DNA from: Rhizobium sullae
Lineage (GTDB): Bacteria > Pseudomonadota > Alphaproteobacteria > Rhizobiales > Rhizobiaceae
Direction of reading: 5' to 3'
DNA: 64,000 nt
Assembly: GCF_900169785.1 (NCBI RefSeq)
Contig: NZ_FWER01000006.1
Span: 62,001-126,000 of the forward strand
Part shown: positions 63,086 to 64,000 of the stretch, piece after piece
How the letters are laid out: the number at the start of each line of letters is the position of its first letter
How positions within the stretch are numbered: position 1 is the stretch's first letter
Program-made: the position numbers and the translations under genes
Notes under the pieces: model-generated
Told to the model about the DNA's origin: nothing
The model's input: the letters and a program-made list of their open reading frames with translations, nothing else
Database searches by the model: none

Positions 63086-64000
63086 ATGTCCTTGCCACTT
63101 GTCGCTGTTGTGACCCCGACGTATAATGGCGGCCGGTTCTTGGCTGAAACGATGGAATCCGTCCAGCAGCAAGATTGGCCAAATCTTGTTCACATCGTTC
63201 TCGACAACAATAGCAGCGACAATACCGAAGAAATCGTCTCCGCCTATTTGAACAAGCGCATCCCTGTCCTTTGCTTCCGCAATGACAAGACGCTGGATCA
63301 GCGTGAAAACTGGACGAAAGCTTATCGCCTGGTGCCTCGGGACGCTGTCTATGTGCGCTATCTGTGCGACGATGACACGATCAGCCCGACGTCGATCTCG
63401 AAGATGGCGGCGCTCGGCGAAACCTTTCCGAATGTCGGGGTAATCGGCAGCCTGCATGAGTGTGCGGGTGCCGTTCAGGATTTCTTCTGGCCGCCCGGCA
63501 AGCCGGTTTTTCCCGGGAAGGACGCCATGCGTATGGCGCTGCTGCGCCAGGGCATTTTGATGCCGGTCCAGATGATGTGGCGCCGGCGCGTGACTGACGC
63601 GCTCGAACCGCTTTTTGCCAGCGCCATGGACGGCAGTTGGGACCTCGATACGGTCTTCCGGATGCTGGCGATCAGCGATTTCGGTTTCGTGCACGAGGCG
63701 CTTGGCTTTACCCGTGTACACGAGAATACGGTAACCGCCTTACATTATGCCGGCAAAACCCGCGCCTGGACGCGCGATGGCCTTGATCTCATCATGCGCC
63801 ACGGCCCGATCGCCTTCGGGACCGACTACCGCCGTCAGCTTCTTGCGTTTCGCCGCTATTATGTACGCCGCATTCTGACCTGGTGGCGCGAAGATCGCGG
63901 CCGCGACCATCTGCAACCCCATTTTGATGCACTGGCAAGGGCCGGCTTTGGTGTCAACGGCATGCTTGTCGTCGATGCCGTGCTGGACTGGATTTACGTC
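63086..64000 (+). CDS. Glycosyltransferase family 2, 5' part (runs off the window)
   Basis: 305 codons are visible, open to the end of the window. The N-terminal GT-A domain has VAVVTPTYNGGRFLAETMES, IVLDNNSSDNTEEIV and RYLCDDDTISP (metal-binding acidic cluster). Further on are VIGSLHECAG, a region with SWDLDTVFRM (acidic base region) and ALGFTRVHENTVTALHY. The ATG at 63086 is preceded by GTGGGGGAA. It probably extends the exopolysaccharide repeat. Among the S. meliloti proteins ExoU and ExoW are also GT2 enzymes, but the visible sequence does not fix which, if either, it equals. Confidence 0.88.
   Translation, partial: MSLPLVAVVTPTYNGGRFLAETMESVQQQDWPNLVHIVLDNNSSDNTEEIVSAYLNKRIPVLCFRNDKTLDQRENWTKAYRLVPRDAVYVRYLCDDDTISPTSISKMAALGETFPNVGVIGSLHECAGAVQDFFWPPGKPVFPGKDAMRMALLRQGILMPVQMMWRRRVTDALEPLFASAMDGSWDLDTVFRMLAISDFGFVHEALGFTRVHENTVTALHYAGKTRAWTRDGLDLIMRHGPIAFGTDYRRQLLAFRRYYVRRILTWWREDRGRDHLQPHFDALARAGFGVNGMLVVDAVLDWIYV

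Overview
The window looks like a piece of a Rhizobiaceae genome (Rhizobium or Sinorhizobium type). The reasons are a GC-rich alphaproteobacterial codon pattern, five plus-strand genes in the order and orientation of the succinoglycan genes exoK-L-A-M-O followed by exoP, exoY, exoF and exoQ relatives, a thiCOSGE operon behind a TPP riboswitch, two DUF982 genes (a mostly rhizobial family), and many solute-importer operons. In Sinorhizobium meliloti the thiCOSGE and exo clusters both lie on the pSymB chromid, so a chromid or megaplasmid is a fair guess. No replication gene, rRNA, tRNA or CRISPR array was seen.

Layout. 1-2.4 kb: 3' part of a dihydrolipoyl dehydrogenase gene, a possible 29-residue membrane peptide and a decayed vapC toxin gene. 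2.5-7.06 kb (minus): thiE, thiG, thiS, thiO, thiC with a TPP riboswitch and a hairpin that covers the thiC ribosome binding site. 7.3-15.2 kb (plus): an amide-utilisation operon, with an AmiC-like sensor, an AmiR-like ANTAR antiterminator, an oligopeptide-type ABC importer and a formamidase/acetamidase, behind a strong intrinsic terminator. 15.3-17.6 kb (minus): kduD, kduI and a GntR regulator for hexuronate breakdown. 17.8-18.95 kb: a frameshifted DUF1772 gene divergent from a tetR gene, with two operator-like palindromes between. 19.0-28.0 kb: a LacI-controlled sugar locus (GH38-like DUF5054 protein, importer, PHP-domain hydrolase). 28.3-36.1 kb: GntR regulator, peptide importer and a gamma-glutamyltransferase family protein, resembling a glutathione or gamma-glutamyl-peptide uptake operon. 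36.1-39.9 kb: a small accreted cassette, with DUF982 and IS630 remnants in inverted order on both sides of an rfbC-like epimerase and a SAF-domain oxidoreductase. 40-44 kb: a broken acyltransferase, an intact AT3-SGNH acyltransferase and a calcineurin-like phosphatase. 44.5-49.4 kb: class III aminotransferase, C-methyltransferase, DUF4910 protein and SDR. 49.8-64 kb: exopolysaccharide synthesis (exoK, L, A, M, O, P; NAD-epimerase; glucose-1-phosphate cytidylyltransferase; exoY, F, Q; a GT2 enzyme running off the end).

How it fits together. The right third seems to be one exopolysaccharide locus: ExoY primes on undecaprenyl phosphate, ExoA/L/M/O and the last GT extend the repeat, ExoF/P/Q polymerise and export it, ExoK trims it, and acyltransferases decorate it. 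Interleaved with this succinoglycan-like core are genes for an unusual, probably CDP-activated and branched or amino sugar (rfbF, epimerases, C-methyltransferase, class III aminotransferase, DUF4910). This hybrid locus is the most likely source of undescribed chemistry here. A 17-bp palindrome upstream of both exoK and exoY may tie its parts into one regulon. The left two thirds is nutrient scavenging. All three importer operons carry a perfect GC-rich hairpin just after the substrate-binding-protein gene, probably to raise the level of that component.
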